Below, in pieces: positions 26,343-35,226 of a stretch of 64,000 bases of DNA. The position numbers were made by a program, and so were the translations under genes. The notes beneath the pieces are model-generated. The model searched no databases. It was not told the DNA's origin and was given only the letters and a program-made list of their open reading frames with translations. This DNA is from Actinomycetales bacterium (GTDB lineage: Bacteria; Actinomycetota; Actinomycetes; S36-B12; UBA5976), in the NCBI GenBank assembly GCA_018969715.1, contig JAGWXT010000008.1, forward strand, positions 1-64,000, in the 5' to 3' direction. The first letter of the stretch is position 1. Every line of letters starts with the position of its first letter.

Positions 26343-28198
26343 AGGTTGACGAGGCGCCAGGCAGCAGCATCGAAGGGCGGTCGGGCGGGTCTGGTGGTCT
26401 GGACAAGGTATCGGATTACCCGATCGGTGTGCAGCACGTCCAGTTCGCCCGACTGGGCAACCATGCGGCTTGCCCAGCCAGGATCCGCCGCAAGCCAAGC
26501 CGCCTGCGGTGTGCGGAAGCCGATCTTGTCGGTGCGCTCAAGCACTGGCCGCGGAACGATCCCGGCCATCGCCGCCCGGAGCAGTCCCTTCGTGCGTCCA
26601 TCCGAGACCGCCAGGAAGGGCTCGGGCAGGGACAGGACGAAGGAGACCAGTCGGCGATCGAGCAGCGGCACCCTGCTCTCCACCGAGAAGTGCATGGAGT
26701 TTCGGTCACCGTGTCGCAGCAGCTGCACCAGCCCATCACCCAGCAGCGCGCGGCGCTGCGACGCCACCAGCCCACGGCCGACTGATCGTTGCCCAATTCC
26801 ATCGGCGAGGAGCGGGTCGATCGGGGTCATCGGCACGGTCAGCAGTGCCGCGAGGGGTGCGGTATACGCTCGCAACGACCACCCAGCGACGCGGCGGCCG
26901 ACCCCGGGCACCAGGGCGGTTGCGACCTTCTGCGCGCCATCACTGGGGTCATGCCCGTGAGCGGCCGACCAGTTCCGGTAGCCACGGACGGCATCACGGA
27001 CCCTACCGGCGCGCACCAGGCCGGCAAGGTAGGGGCCCGGGTAGCCGTCATAGCCGGCGAAGACCTCATCCCCACCCTGCCCGTCGAGGGTGACGACGAT
27101 TCCCTCCTCGCGCACCCGCCGATAGACGCAGTACTGGGCGTAGATGCTCGTCGACCCGAAGGGCTCCCCCTGGGCGAGAATGAGGGTATCCAGATCTCGA
27201 CGCAGGTCACCGTCGTCGATTCTCACCTGACGGTGCTCGGTACCCAGTTCTGCCGCGACCAGCGAGGACCACCGCTCCTCGCAGTCCGGGCTGCCCGGCT
27301 CAATGTAGGAGAAGGTTGCGATATCCGAATCGGGCTGGCAATACCGGGCGACACTGGCGAGAACGGATGAATCGAGACCGCCCGACAGGGCTACGCCGAC
27401 GGGCACATCACTGCGCAGATTGCGGTGGACGCTGTCGATGACGAGGTCCCGCACGTGACCGGCGGCCTCGGCGGCAGTTCCCCGGAATGTCTCATCGATC
27501 GGCGGCCACCAGAACCGCTGGGCCGGCTCGACTCGGCGCCGCTGGAGATCGATTCCCTGCCAGGTGCCCTGTTCGGCGCGCTCGATACCGGCAATGAAGG
27601 TCCGGCGGCCGCGGTCGTAGGCCCCCCAGAGCAGGTAGTCGACTGCGACGTCGGTGTCAAGCGCTGGCCGCTGGCCGGTCAGGGCAAGCAGGCTCGGCAG
27701 CTCCGAGGCGAACGCCACCCCCCAGGGGCCACCTGAAATGAACAGCGGCTTGATGCCGAAGGCGTCGCGGGCGAGGATGAGCCGATCCTCGAGCCGGTCA
27801 AGGATCGCAAAGGCGAAGAATCCCTCGAGCTCCGACAGAACGGACGGCCCCAGTTCCGCCCAGCCCTGGAGGAGGACTTCGGTGTCGCCCTCGGTGCGAA
27901 ACCGGCACCCACGTAACTGCAGTCGGTGGCGAAGCTGGTGGAAGTTCGTGACCTCGCCATTGAAGATGAGGGTGAACCGACCGTCGGTGGAGGTCATCGG
28001 CTGATTCGCGCGCGACTGCAGATCCTGTACCGCAAGTCGGGTTGCGCCCAGCGTCACCTCGGCAGCGCATCGAGGGGATTGCCACCTCACCACCCCGGAG
28101 CTGTTCGGTCCTCGATGATGGAGGCTTCGCATGGCAGCCGGCACCAGTGCTGCCCTCACCTGACCGGGCCAGCTGACCGTGCCTGCAATCCCGCACAC
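26309..28198 (-). CDS. asnB: asparagine-synthase-type glutamine amidotransferase
   Basis: A 629-residue enzyme with an Ntn glutaminase domain (Cys2 nucleophile in MCGIAG, RGPNSSG, NGEVTNF) and an ATP-pyrophosphatase synthetase domain (ALSGGLDSSVLASV). It may make asparagine, but its place in a sugar-nucleotide region suggests the WbpS-like use of such proteins in amidating uronic acids (inference). GTG 28198 lies seven bases after TAGGAT, a leaderless start in which the codon after GTG is the catalytic cysteine. Confidence 0.8.
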   Translation of the reverse strand: MCGIAGTVSWPGQVRAALVPAAMRSLHHRGPNSSGVVRWQSPRCAAEVTLGATRLAVQDLQSRANQPMTSTDGRFTLIFNGEVTNFHQLRHRLQLRGCRFRTEGDTEVLLQGWAELGPSVLSELEGFFAFAILDRLEDRLILARDAFGIKPLFISGGPWGVAFASELPSLLALTGQRPALDTDVAVDYLLWGAYDRGRRTFIAGIERAEQGTWQGIDLQRRRVEPAQRFWWPPIDETFRGTAAEAAGHVRDLVIDSVHRNLRSDVPVGVALSGGLDSSVLASVARYCQPDSDIATFSYIEPGSPDCEERWSSLVAAELGTEHRQVRIDDGDLRRDLDTLILAQGEPFGSTSIYAQYCVYRRVREEGIVVTLDGQGGDEVFAGYDGYPGPYLAGLVRAGRVRDAVRGYRNWSAAHGHDPSDGAQKVATALVPGVGRRVAGWSLRAYTAPLAALLTVPMTPIDPLLADGIGQRSVGRGLVASQRRALLGDGLVQLLRHGDRNSMHFSVESRVPLLDRRLVSFVLSLPEPFLAVSDGRTKGLLRAAMAGIVPRPVLERTDKIGFRTPQAAWLAADPGWASRMVAQSGELDVLHTDRVIRYLVQTTRPARPPFDAAAWRLVNLYRWASLLGVA

Positions 28199-28205
28199 TG
28201 CGGTG

Positions 28206-28211
28206 ATCCTA
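28206..28211 (-). promoter_or_regulatory. predicted -10 element, leaderless asnB-like gene
   Basis: TAGGAT, seven bases before GTG 28198. Confidence 0.55.
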
Positions 28212-28228
28212 GGGGCCGTCGACGGACG

Positions 28229-30274
28229 TCAGTTGATCGGCAGCAGGACCACCTGCTGCCGACCCCGCTCATCGACAACGGCGGCCATCTGGCAGTCGGC
28301 CTCGATCGGGGGCATCACCCCGACATCTGCACCAACCCCGTAGTCGGTGTTCACCGGATCAGTGATCCGGTACCGCACCCCGGCATCGCGCAGCCGCACC
28401 ATCGTGTCATGCCGCAGCCACGGGTTGGTGAGTTCCACGGTGACCGCCTCACATCTCCGTGCCGCGGCGATCGCCCGGTCGGAGTTCCAGTCCACAGCGG
28501 CCTTGAGGGCCGGCTGCTGGATCGCCGGATAGGGCGGTGCCCGATGGATGCCATCGTCGGCGCCCGCCCCCGGAATCCGCGTCAGCGCGAATGCCAGCTG
28601 GAGGGCAAGCCACGCCGCCGCGATCGCCAGCAGCCACGGCCACCGAGCCAGCTGTGGATCAATCAGGGGTGTGACGAGTGCGAGGCTGAGCAGGAGGGAG
28701 ATGCTCGCGAGCGCCTTGCCCGCGGCGAATAGCTGCCCATTTACCGCGAGCAGGACGACCGGCACCATGCCCGCGGCGCTGACGCTCACGAGGATGCGCG
28801 TTCCCAGTGACCCGCGTCGGGCGGCGATGAGCAGAACAGCAACGGCCAGCAGGAATGCGCCGACGCTGATCGTGACACCAAGGACGCCGGGCAGCCCCTG
28901 CCAAAGCGGAGGGGTGAGGAAGTACAGGCCCAGCAGGCCAATGCCGATGCTGGCCAGTGTGGTGAGGGCGTACCCGATGAAGACCGGGACGCTGAGCCGA
29001 TCGCCGAGGACGGCTACTCCCTCAGCCGGAGACAGGGGCACGCCACTTGGGGTGACCAGATCGGCGAGGACACCGAGATACCACTGGTCGCGGCCGAGCA
29101 GGTAGGCATCGAAGTACTGCCAGTACGTCTCCTGCGTCGCGAGTGCGAAGCCCAGCTGGCCGCGCAGGAAGCCGATGGTGTTCTGCCAGTCGAGCACTGC
29201 CAGCGCGAGCGCGACCGCGGCTGCCAGCAGCAGCGGCCACCATCGGGTCACCGCCGACCAGGAGCGGATCCGCACCACAGGCACCAAGGCCGCCAGTACC
29301 AGCAGACCCGTCAGCCCGAGGATCTCCGGGTAGAGGGAGAACAGACATGCGCCGAGGATGCCGATCAGCAGTGCGGCCGACACGCCTCTGCCCTCCCCGG
29401 CCACGGGTACCGGGGGTCGATCGGATCCGCCCGTCCCCGTCGGCGTGGACAGGCACAGCCCGATGGTGAGGGCAAGGATGCCGGTCACCACGCTCAATGC
29501 GGCGAGTTGGCTCCAGGCGTTGATGTCAACGAGGTACTGGCCCCAGAATCCGCTCACGACCAGCGCGGGGGCAAGCCACCTCAGCCATGCCCGACGCGGC
29601 CCGAAGAGCGTGCGCACAAGGAAGGCCGTGGTCACCACGAGGATCAGGGCGAGGCTCGCCAACCACACCGCTGCGCCATCGGCGAACGGCAGCCGCATGA
29701 CCAATGCCGAGGTGGTGTACATCAGGAAGACCATCGGCCGCGTGGCAATGGCCATCCGCGCCTGTGCCAGCAGGGGATCGGCGAGCAGGTCGGCCGGGGT
29801 CACCCACGCCTGGGCGATCTCAGCGCGACTGAGTCGCGCGAAGACCGAGGCGCTCGTGAGGTAGTTGAAGTGGTCCCACTGGTTTCCCTGAAAGACCGTG
29901 AACTGACGCCCCCCAACGAGGACGGGCAGCAGCAGCAGCCACCCGGTGACCCCCGTGATGGCCACTCCCGGCACGACGTCTCGCCAACGCTCCCACGGCA
30001 CGCGCATGCGTCCTGTCGCACTCAGGCCTCGAGCCGTCATCAGCACCCACCCGACCCCGGAGACAATGACGCTGGCGGCGGCAATGGCCGTTAGGGGAAT
30101 GCCGAAGGTGAATGACCAGGTCGAGGCCAGTCCGACCAGCGCCAGCCCGATGACCGGGGTGAGCAGCCAAGGTGCCGATCGTCGCGGGAACAGCAGGGTC
30201 AGCAGCACCCCCCCGATCCCTGCCCACCACACCGGCAGCAGCCAGAAGGCGGCAATCGAATGCGCGACCCCCAC
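28229..30274 (-). CDS. large polytopic membrane protein, GT-C-like candidate
   Basis: A 681-residue protein with roughly 14 hydrophobic segments and a soluble C-terminal domain of about 110 residues (from AAVDWNSDRAIAAARRCEAV). A loop NQWDHFNYLTSASVF after the fourth or fifth helix has an acidic residue where GT-C transferases keep their catalytic Asp. I do not recognise the family. GTG 30274 is one base after the dehydratase stop, so the two are coupled; ATG 30301 is an alternative. Likely a lipid-linked-sugar transferase or polymerase (inference). Confidence 0.6.
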   Translation of the reverse strand: MGVAHSIAAFWLLPVWWAGIGGVLLTLLFPRRSAPWLLTPVIGLALVGLASTWSFTFGIPLTAIAAASVIVSGVGWVLMTARGLSATGRMRVPWERWRDVVPGVAITGVTGWLLLLPVLVGGRQFTVFQGNQWDHFNYLTSASVFARLSRAEIAQAWVTPADLLADPLLAQARMAIATRPMVFLMYTTSALVMRLPFADGAAVWLASLALILVVTTAFLVRTLFGPRRAWLRWLAPALVVSGFWGQYLVDINAWSQLAALSVVTGILALTIGLCLSTPTGTGGSDRPPVPVAGEGRGVSAALLIGILGACLFSLYPEILGLTGLLVLAALVPVVRIRSWSAVTRWWPLLLAAAVALALAVLDWQNTIGFLRGQLGFALATQETYWQYFDAYLLGRDQWYLGVLADLVTPSGVPLSPAEGVAVLGDRLSVPVFIGYALTTLASIGIGLLGLYFLTPPLWQGLPGVLGVTISVGAFLLAVAVLLIAARRGSLGTRILVSVSAAGMVPVVLLAVNGQLFAAGKALASISLLLSLALVTPLIDPQLARWPWLLAIAAAWLALQLAFALTRIPGAGADDGIHRAPPYPAIQQPALKAAVDWNSDRAIAAARRCEAVTVELTNPWLRHDTMVRLRDAGVRYRITDPVNTDYGVGADVGVMPPIEADCQMAAVVDERGRQQVVLLPIN

Positions 30275-30275
30275 C

Positions 30276-31289
30276 TCAGCCGGGCATTCCCGTGCTCGCA
30301 AGCAGTGCGCGCAACTGAGGCACGGTCAGGCGAAGCTCCGGGTCATCACTGCGCAGGGCGTACTCAGCGGCACGCGGGTCCTCACCACGAAGGTCAGCGA
30401 TCCCCCCGTCAACAGCGGTGCTGTGCCCGATCACCACCCGGTAGAAGTCCCCGTCCTCAAGCAGGGCGCTGGAGTCGGTCTCCGACACCAGTTCCTCGTG
30501 GAGCTTCTCCCCGACCCGGCGGCCGATGACGTGCACCGGCGCACCCGGCGCGAAGGCCTCCGCGAGATCGCCCAGCCGCAGACTGGCGCACTTCGGCACC
30601 AGGATCTCTCCGCCCTCAAGTCCGGACAGCGCCCGGACGGTGAACTCAGCGCCGGCCTCGAGTGTGAGCCAGAAGCGGGTCATCGCCGGATCCGTCACGG
30701 TCAACGGCTCACCGCGCGCCCGCTGAGCCGACCAGACCGGGATCACCGACCCACGGCTGTTGAGGAAGTTGCCGAAGCGAATCACTCCCATGCGCAGGCC
30801 GTGCTCCCGCACCTGTCGGCGCTCGACCGCGGTTCGAACCACGTACTTGTCGGCGACGAACTTCGTGGCCCCATAGAGATTCACCGGCGAGGATGCCTTG
30901 TCGGTGGAGACTGCGAGCAGGCGCGGAACTCGCTCGGCGATGCACGCCTCGGTGATGTTGACGGTTCCGTCGATGTTCGTTCGGATGTACTCGATGGGAT
31001 TGTGCTCCCCCATCACCACCTGCTTGAGGGCAGCGGTATGGATCACCGCATCCTGCCCCTCACAGGCCTCGCGCACGCGTTGCCGATCCCGCACGTCGCC
31101 CAGCATGAAGCGCAGGCGGGCCTCACCGGGGAGGGATTGACGCATCTGATACTGCTTCAGCTCATCCCGACTGAACACCGTCACCTCGCGCACCTCGGGC
31201 GTTGCCAGCAGCAGCCGGACAACGGCTGATCCGAGAGAACCCGTGCCACCGGTCACAACGATGCGCGAACTTGGGTGACTGGACATCAT
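30276..31289 (-). CDS. UDP-N-acetylglucosamine 4,6-dehydratase, PseB-like
   Basis: A 337-residue SDR enzyme. Matching blocks are VVTGGTGSLGSAVV, FSRDELKQYQMR, HTAALKQVVMGEHNPIE, STDKASSPVNLYGATK, RFGNFLNSRGSVIP, MTRFWLTLEAG and GRRVGEKLHEELV, all close to PseB/FlaA1-type inverting dehydratases as I remember them. PseC-, PseG-, PseH- and PseI-like partners are not obvious in the window. The start is uncertain: ATG 31289 suits the family but has no ribosome-binding site; GTG 31319 is an alternative. Confidence 0.8.
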   Translation of the reverse strand: MMSSHPSSRIVVTGGTGSLGSAVVRLLLATPEVREVTVFSRDELKQYQMRQSLPGEARLRFMLGDVRDRQRVREACEGQDAVIHTAALKQVVMGEHNPIEYIRTNIDGTVNITEACIAERVPRLLAVSTDKASSPVNLYGATKFVADKYVVRTAVERRQVREHGLRMGVIRFGNFLNSRGSVIPVWSAQRARGEPLTVTDPAMTRFWLTLEAGAEFTVRALSGLEGGEILVPKCASLRLGDLAEAFAPGAPVHVIGRRVGEKLHEELVSETDSSALLEDGDFYRVVIGHSTAVDGGIADLRGEDPRAAEYALRSDDPELRLTVPQLRALLASTGMPG

Positions 31290-31332
31290 CAGCGGCCGCG
31301 CAGCCCGCGGTGTCGCCACCCTCCCGCCGTCA

Positions 31333-31338
31333 TAGCAT
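31333..31338 (+). promoter_or_regulatory. predicted -10 element upstream of leader ORF
   Basis: TAGCAT, five bases before GTG 31344, which opens a short ORF leading into the SDR gene. Confidence 0.4.
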
Positions 31339-31343
31339 TGAGG

Positions 31344-31415
31344 GTGGTCACCGCCGAACCATACCGCCGAGCCGTGCCGTCGCGTCGGTGCCGATGGCTG
31401 CGGATGACTGCCTGA
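31344..31415 (+). CDS. predicted 23-codon leader ORF before SDR gene
   Basis: Starts GTG-GTC and encodes MVTAEPYRRAVPSRRCRWLRMTA, rich in arginine. Its TGA ends one base before ATG 31417, the arrangement of translational coupling. It begins five bases after a TAGCAT hexamer, so it could be read from a leaderless transcript. Too short for the ORF track; existence is a prediction. Confidence 0.35.
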   Translation: MVTAEPYRRAVPSRRCRWLRMTA

Positions 31416-31416
31416 C

Positions 31417-32286
31417 ATGGCAACTGTGATCGTGGGTAGCGGTGGCTGGCTGGGGTCGGCCTTGGTCTGCGCCCTCGGCGCTGCGCCCGCAGAGGCGGCC
31501 GTGGGGGGGCAAGGATCCGGCGTTGTCACCGCTGGCCGGGTACCCGTTCCCGGGGATCCTGACCACTGGGCGGCGGCGCACGGTCTCGATGACACCTCGG
31601 TGGTCATCAACGCAGTGGGCGGGATCAGCCGGGAGTCGGGTGACCTTGCCGCGCGGCATGTCGACGTGCCGCGCCTGCTCGCTCGCGCGTGCGCGAGTGT
31701 CGGTGCCCGACTTGTGCACCTCGGCTCGGCGGCCGAATGCGGGTTTGGCGAACCCGGTGAGCGAATGGATGAGCGGCGGCCGCCGCGGCCGGTCAGTCCC
31801 TATGGCCGGGCGAAGCTTGCCGGGACCGAGGAGGTCCTGACGCAGGGTGGCAACTGCTGCGTGGTGCGGATCTTTAACATCGCCGGCTGGCCGCTCACCC
31901 GCGGCACGGTCTTCGATCACCTCGTCCGGCCCTTCTGCGATTCCGGGGAGGTGGTCTCGGTGGAGACGCCGGGACTTGACTTCCATCGCGACTACTGCGA
32001 CCGGGCGACAGTCGCCGGCGCGATCATCGAACTGGCTCACTCATCGGCAACCGGCCTCGTGCATCTGTGCACCGGCACAGCGACGAGTGGACGGCAGTTG
32101 ATCGACTGGTGCGCTCAGTCATCGGGTCGACGTGTGCAGCTGCAGGTGCGCACCCCGGCGGACACGTCATGGGTGGTGGGGGACGACTCCCGGCTGCGCA
32201 CCCTGCTCCACCGCCCCCTGGTGTGCAACTGGCCAGCACTGGCAGCCGGCTTCACCTCGCCGACGCAATTCAATGACCACCGCTGA
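31417..32286 (+). CDS. NAD-dependent epimerase/reductase (SDR, RmlD-like size)
   Basis: A 289-residue extended SDR. The N-terminus MATVIVGSGGWLGSALV is the cofactor loop, VHLGSAAECG holds the Ser/Thr position and YGRAK gives the Tyr-x3-Lys pair. The length and short substrate domain resemble dTDP-4-dehydrorhamnose reductases or single-domain epimerases; the substrate cannot be assigned. It has no ribosome-binding site and may be coupled to the leader ORF just upstream. It converges with a dehydrogenase whose stop is one base away. Confidence 0.7.
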   Translation: MATVIVGSGGWLGSALVCALGAAPAEAAVGGQGSGVVTAGRVPVPGDPDHWAAAHGLDDTSVVINAVGGISRESGDLAARHVDVPRLLARACASVGARLVHLGSAAECGFGEPGERMDERRPPRPVSPYGRAKLAGTEEVLTQGGNCCVVRIFNIAGWPLTRGTVFDHLVRPFCDSGEVVSVETPGLDFHRDYCDRATVAGAIIELAHSSATGLVHLCTGTATSGRQLIDWCAQSSGRRVQLQVRTPADTSWVVGDDSRLRTLLHRPLVCNWPALAAGFTSPTQFNDHR

Positions 32287-32287
32287 C

Positions 32288-33319
32288 TCAATGACCACCG
32301 GTGGCCGGTTTGCCCGCCAGCGACCCGGCGAGCGATCTGGCCTCATCAATGAGGCCGAGGACCTCGGCCGTGGAACGCGCATCCGCCCCAAGCGTGGTGG
32401 GGTCCCCCGCCACTGCCGCGACGACGTCCAGCCATTCAGCCCGCCACGACGTGTCCGGTCCCGGGTAGCTGCGCTGCTCGATATCGGGCGGACCGTACTC
32501 CGGCCGCATCCGGTAGCAGACGAGAGTCTCCGGCCCGTAGGAGCCACCCAGTCCGGTGATCTCGATCTTTGCGCGATCAAGGGCCACCTCGAGGCTGAAG
32601 AGGTTCTTCCACTCCGTCCACGAGGCGTGCAGGCTGACCAGACCACCGTTGGCGAGCCTTCCGACGAGGAGGGCGTTGTCCTCAACCGGCATCGCCCAGT
32701 GCAGTGTCGGCAGTTCCGCGTGGGTGAGGCGGAAGGTCCCCGCGAGGAAGTGGGTGAGGTCGAGTAGGTGGCTGCCCTGATCCAGCAGCTCCCCGCCGCC
32801 GGAGACCTCCGGGTCGGCCCGCCATTCCCGCTCATAGCCCAAGCGCCCGCCGTGACCGTACCGAGCCCGGACGAGCCGCACGGGGCCGAAGTCCCCGGAT
32901 CGGATCAGCGACCGAGCGGCGAGCACCGCCGGATGGAATCGGTGGTTGAACCCCACCCGTACAACACCGGCGGGCGATAGGTCAGGCGACTCAACCATCG
33001 CGAACTCCGCCGAGCCGCGGGCACCGGGCTTCTCGATGAGGACATGGCACCCTGCCGTGCGCGCTGCCTGCGCCTGTGCCACAAGATCGCGATGGGGTGT
33101 GGCGACGATGACCACACCATCGGGTCCGACATGCGCCGCCAGGTCCTCCGTGTCCGGCAGGATGCGGGCGCCATGCGGCTCCGCCAGCGCCCGCGCGCGC
33201 ACCGGATCCACATCGACAACCCCGACGAGGCGGTCCACCGACCGCAGCGCAGCGGCACGCTTGCCGCCGACCAGTCCCGCGCCCACGACACCGACACGAA
33301 GCGGTGACGGGTCGATCAC
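32288..33319 (-). CDS. Gfo/Idh/MocA family oxidoreductase
   Basis: A 343-residue NAD(P)-dependent dehydrogenase. Rossmann motif VGVVGAGLVGGKRA, catalytic Lys loop LIEKPGARG, and the beta-sheet domain with GGGELLDQGSHLLDLTHFL, which has the H residue typical of inositol/sugar dehydrogenases. GTG 33319 overlaps the upstream epimerase stop by four bases. It follows the SIS isomerase and the epimerase in one unit, suggesting a three-step sugar route. Confidence 0.8.
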   Translation of the reverse strand: MIDPSPLRVGVVGAGLVGGKRAAALRSVDRLVGVVDVDPVRARALAEPHGARILPDTEDLAAHVGPDGVVIVATPHRDLVAQAQAARTAGCHVLIEKPGARGSAEFAMVESPDLSPAGVVRVGFNHRFHPAVLAARSLIRSGDFGPVRLVRARYGHGGRLGYEREWRADPEVSGGGELLDQGSHLLDLTHFLAGTFRLTHAELPTLHWAMPVEDNALLVGRLANGGLVSLHASWTEWKNLFSLEVALDRAKIEITGLGGSYGPETLVCYRMRPEYGPPDIEQRSYPGPDTSWRAEWLDVVAAVAGDPTTLGADARSTAEVLGLIDEARSLAGSLAGKPATGGH

Positions 33320-34296
33320 CGGCCCCCACCCGGATCGGCCTGGGCGTCGCTGCGGGAGTCGACGATGTCAAGCACCCAGGGGTTCGCCATCAGCCAGGAC
33401 ACGGTGTGCCGGACCGACGCCTCGATCGTGTAGCGGGGACGCCAGCCGGTGGACCGCACCCGCGCGGTATCCAGCCAGATGAAGGGGTTGTCCCCCACCC
33501 ATCCGCGGTCCCCGCCGGTGAACTCGAGCACCGGGGCCAGTCCGAGCTCGTCGACGATCCATCCGATGGAGTCCAGCACCGTGCAGTACTCGGCAGTGCC
33601 GAGATTGACAACCGAGAAGGGCTCGCCTGTGCGAACGGTGCTGACCGCCGCCACGCAGTCGTCGACATGCATATAGGACTTGCGCTGCGTGCCGTCACCG
33701 AGAACGAGCAGGCGCATCGGATCGCGTCGCAGCTGGCGGATGAAGTCGATGACGTGTCCGTGGGTGTAACGAGGACCCAGCACCGACACGAAGCGGAAGA
33801 CCGTCACGGTGAGCAGGCCCGCCTCCGCGTAGGCGGCGAGGAAGCCCTCCGCCGCACTCTTTGCAGCCCCGTAGAGGCTGGTCTGGATCGGATACGGCGC
33901 ATCCTCAGGAGTCGGGATCACGGCGGCTTGGCCGTACACCGACCCGGTTGAGCTGAAGATCAACTCACGGACGCCCGCTGCGGTGCAGGCGTCGGCAACA
34001 TTCAGGGTGGCAATCACATTCTGGCTCAGGTCACGCCGGCGGTCCTGCCAGCCGAACCTGACATCGGCATTGGCAGCCAGGTGGTACACCGCCGCGGCCC
34101 CGGCGACGATGTCCCCGAGGTCGGTCGTCGGGGAGCACAGGTCGATTCGGTGCAGGTGGCAGTCGATATCGGTGAGGAAACGCGCCTGACCGGTACTGAG
34201 GTTGTCGACAACGTGGACCTCATGACCCGCCCGGACGAACTCGGCGGCGAGGTTGCTGCCGATGAAACCCGCACCCCCGGTGATGACGTACTTCAT
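33316..34296 (-). CDS. NAD-dependent nucleotide-sugar epimerase/dehydratase
   Basis: A 326-residue extended SDR: MKYVITGGAGFIGSNLA, DNLSTGQ, HLAANADV, FSSTGSVYG and SLYGAAKSAAE (Tyr-x3-Lys), close to GalE-like and WbpP-like epimerases. SYMHVDDCV is the usual substrate-domain block. I take ATG 34296; GTG 34329, directly after the SIS stop, is a coupled alternative. Confidence 0.8.
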   Translation of the reverse strand: MKYVITGGAGFIGSNLAAEFVRAGHEVHVVDNLSTGQARFLTDIDCHLHRIDLCSPTTDLGDIVAGAAAVYHLAANADVRFGWQDRRRDLSQNVIATLNVADACTAAGVRELIFSSTGSVYGQAAVIPTPEDAPYPIQTSLYGAAKSAAEGFLAAYAEAGLLTVTVFRFVSVLGPRYTHGHVIDFIRQLRRDPMRLLVLGDGTQRKSYMHVDDCVAAVSTVRTGEPFSVVNLGTAEYCTVLDSIGWIVDELGLAPVLEFTGGDRGWVGDNPFIWLDTARVRSTGWRPRYTIEASVRHTVSWLMANPWVLDIVDSRSDAQADPGGGR

Positions 34297-34329
34297 CCGG
34301 GCGGACGGTTCATGGGTTCCGATGCCCAC

Positions 34330-34944
34330 TCATCCGGTGACGCTCTCCCACTTCGGGCGATCCGCGCCGAGGAGTGGATGGCCGACGAGGAGGTGCCAGA
34401 TGACCGCCTGAAAACCCTCGGTCTGGGTGGTCACGGAAGCGGCGTTGACGGTTGGGATGATGACGCAGGCATCGGCGACGCGAGCGAGGTGCCCCCCATC
34501 GCGACCCGCGACACCGACAACACGGGCACCCACCACTCGCGCATAGTCCACCGCCCCAACCAGCTGGGCGCTGATGGCCCGCGCCGCATCACCGCCCCCG
34601 ACCGAGAACACGAACAGGCAGTCCTTCGCACGCAGCCGAGAGGCGCGCAGCCAATCCGCGTAGCAGGTGTCCCATCCCTCGTCATTGATGCGCGCAGTCA
34701 GCTCGGTGACGTTGTCGGTGACGCAGTAGGACTCGATTCCGACGATCTTGCGGAAGTCGGATGCAGCGTGGGAGGCATGGCCCGCACCGCCCCCCGAACC
34801 ACAGAGGAACAACCGGCCCGCGGCCGCCTTGACCTCGGCCAGGACAGCCGCAACCGCCTCGACCGTCGCATCGTCAAGGCGCTCGCAGATCGTCATGGCG
34901 TCACGCAGGAAGGACCTGCTGTAGGTGTCCACTACCTGGGTCAC
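34330..34944 (-). CDS. SIS-domain sugar-phosphate isomerase, GmhA-like
   Basis: A 204-residue single SIS domain. LFLCGSGGGAGHASHAASDFRK matches the GmhA/DiaA phosphosugar-binding loop, and the C-terminal TQTEGFQAVIWHLL fits sedoheptulose-7-phosphate isomerases. FVFSVGGGDAARAIS is the second SIS loop. First of the three-gene unit SIS-epimerase-dehydrogenase. TAGGAT on the minus strand at 35029-35034 is a candidate -10, giving an approximately 80-nt leader. Confidence 0.75.
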   Translation of the reverse strand: MTQVVDTYSRSFLRDAMTICERLDDATVEAVAAVLAEVKAAAGRLFLCGSGGGAGHASHAASDFRKIVGIESYCVTDNVTELTARINDEGWDTCYADWLRASRLRAKDCLFVFSVGGGDAARAISAQLVGAVDYARVVGARVVGVAGRDGGHLARVADACVIIPTVNAASVTTQTEGFQAVIWHLLVGHPLLGADRPKWESVTG

Positions 34945-35027
34945 CGCCTCCCGTCCAAGGGTGCTGTGCGCACCGAGGGGCCGCGCCCGGCTCGGCCACG
35001 GCCATTCCTGCCCTTACTGGCCTCGCG

Positions 35028-35034
35028 TATCCTA
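35028..35034. promoter_or_regulatory. overlapping divergent -10 elements (TATCCTA)
   Basis: TATCCT on + (35028-35033) and TAGGAT on - (35029-35034) share five base pairs, so one short AT-rich core could serve transcription in both directions between the SIS unit and the transaldolase-like unit. Confidence 0.4.
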
Positions 35035-35100
35035 TGGTGCCCAGACACTCGGGCCGATGGAGCCGACGTCCCTCGAGATCTGGAACAGAGTGCCCCGCCG

Positions 35101-35198
35101 GTACCGCCGAATCAGCACCGCCGAATCAGTGCCGCCCAGTCAGTGCCGCCGAACCAGCACCGCCCAGTCAGTGCCGCCCCGACAATGCCGACGAGAGA
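35101..35198. repeat. seven degenerate 14-bp tandem repeats
   Basis: Units follow GYRCCGCCSARYCA with the last two copies decayed. The array occupies 98 bp of the 282-bp divergent spacer and ends 28 bp before the predicted transaldolase-like start. A GACAAT hexamer at 35181-35186, a possible -10, falls in its decayed end. Confidence 0.85.
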
Positions 35199-35226
35199 AC
35201 GCCGGCCACGAGATGAGGTGGGTCCG

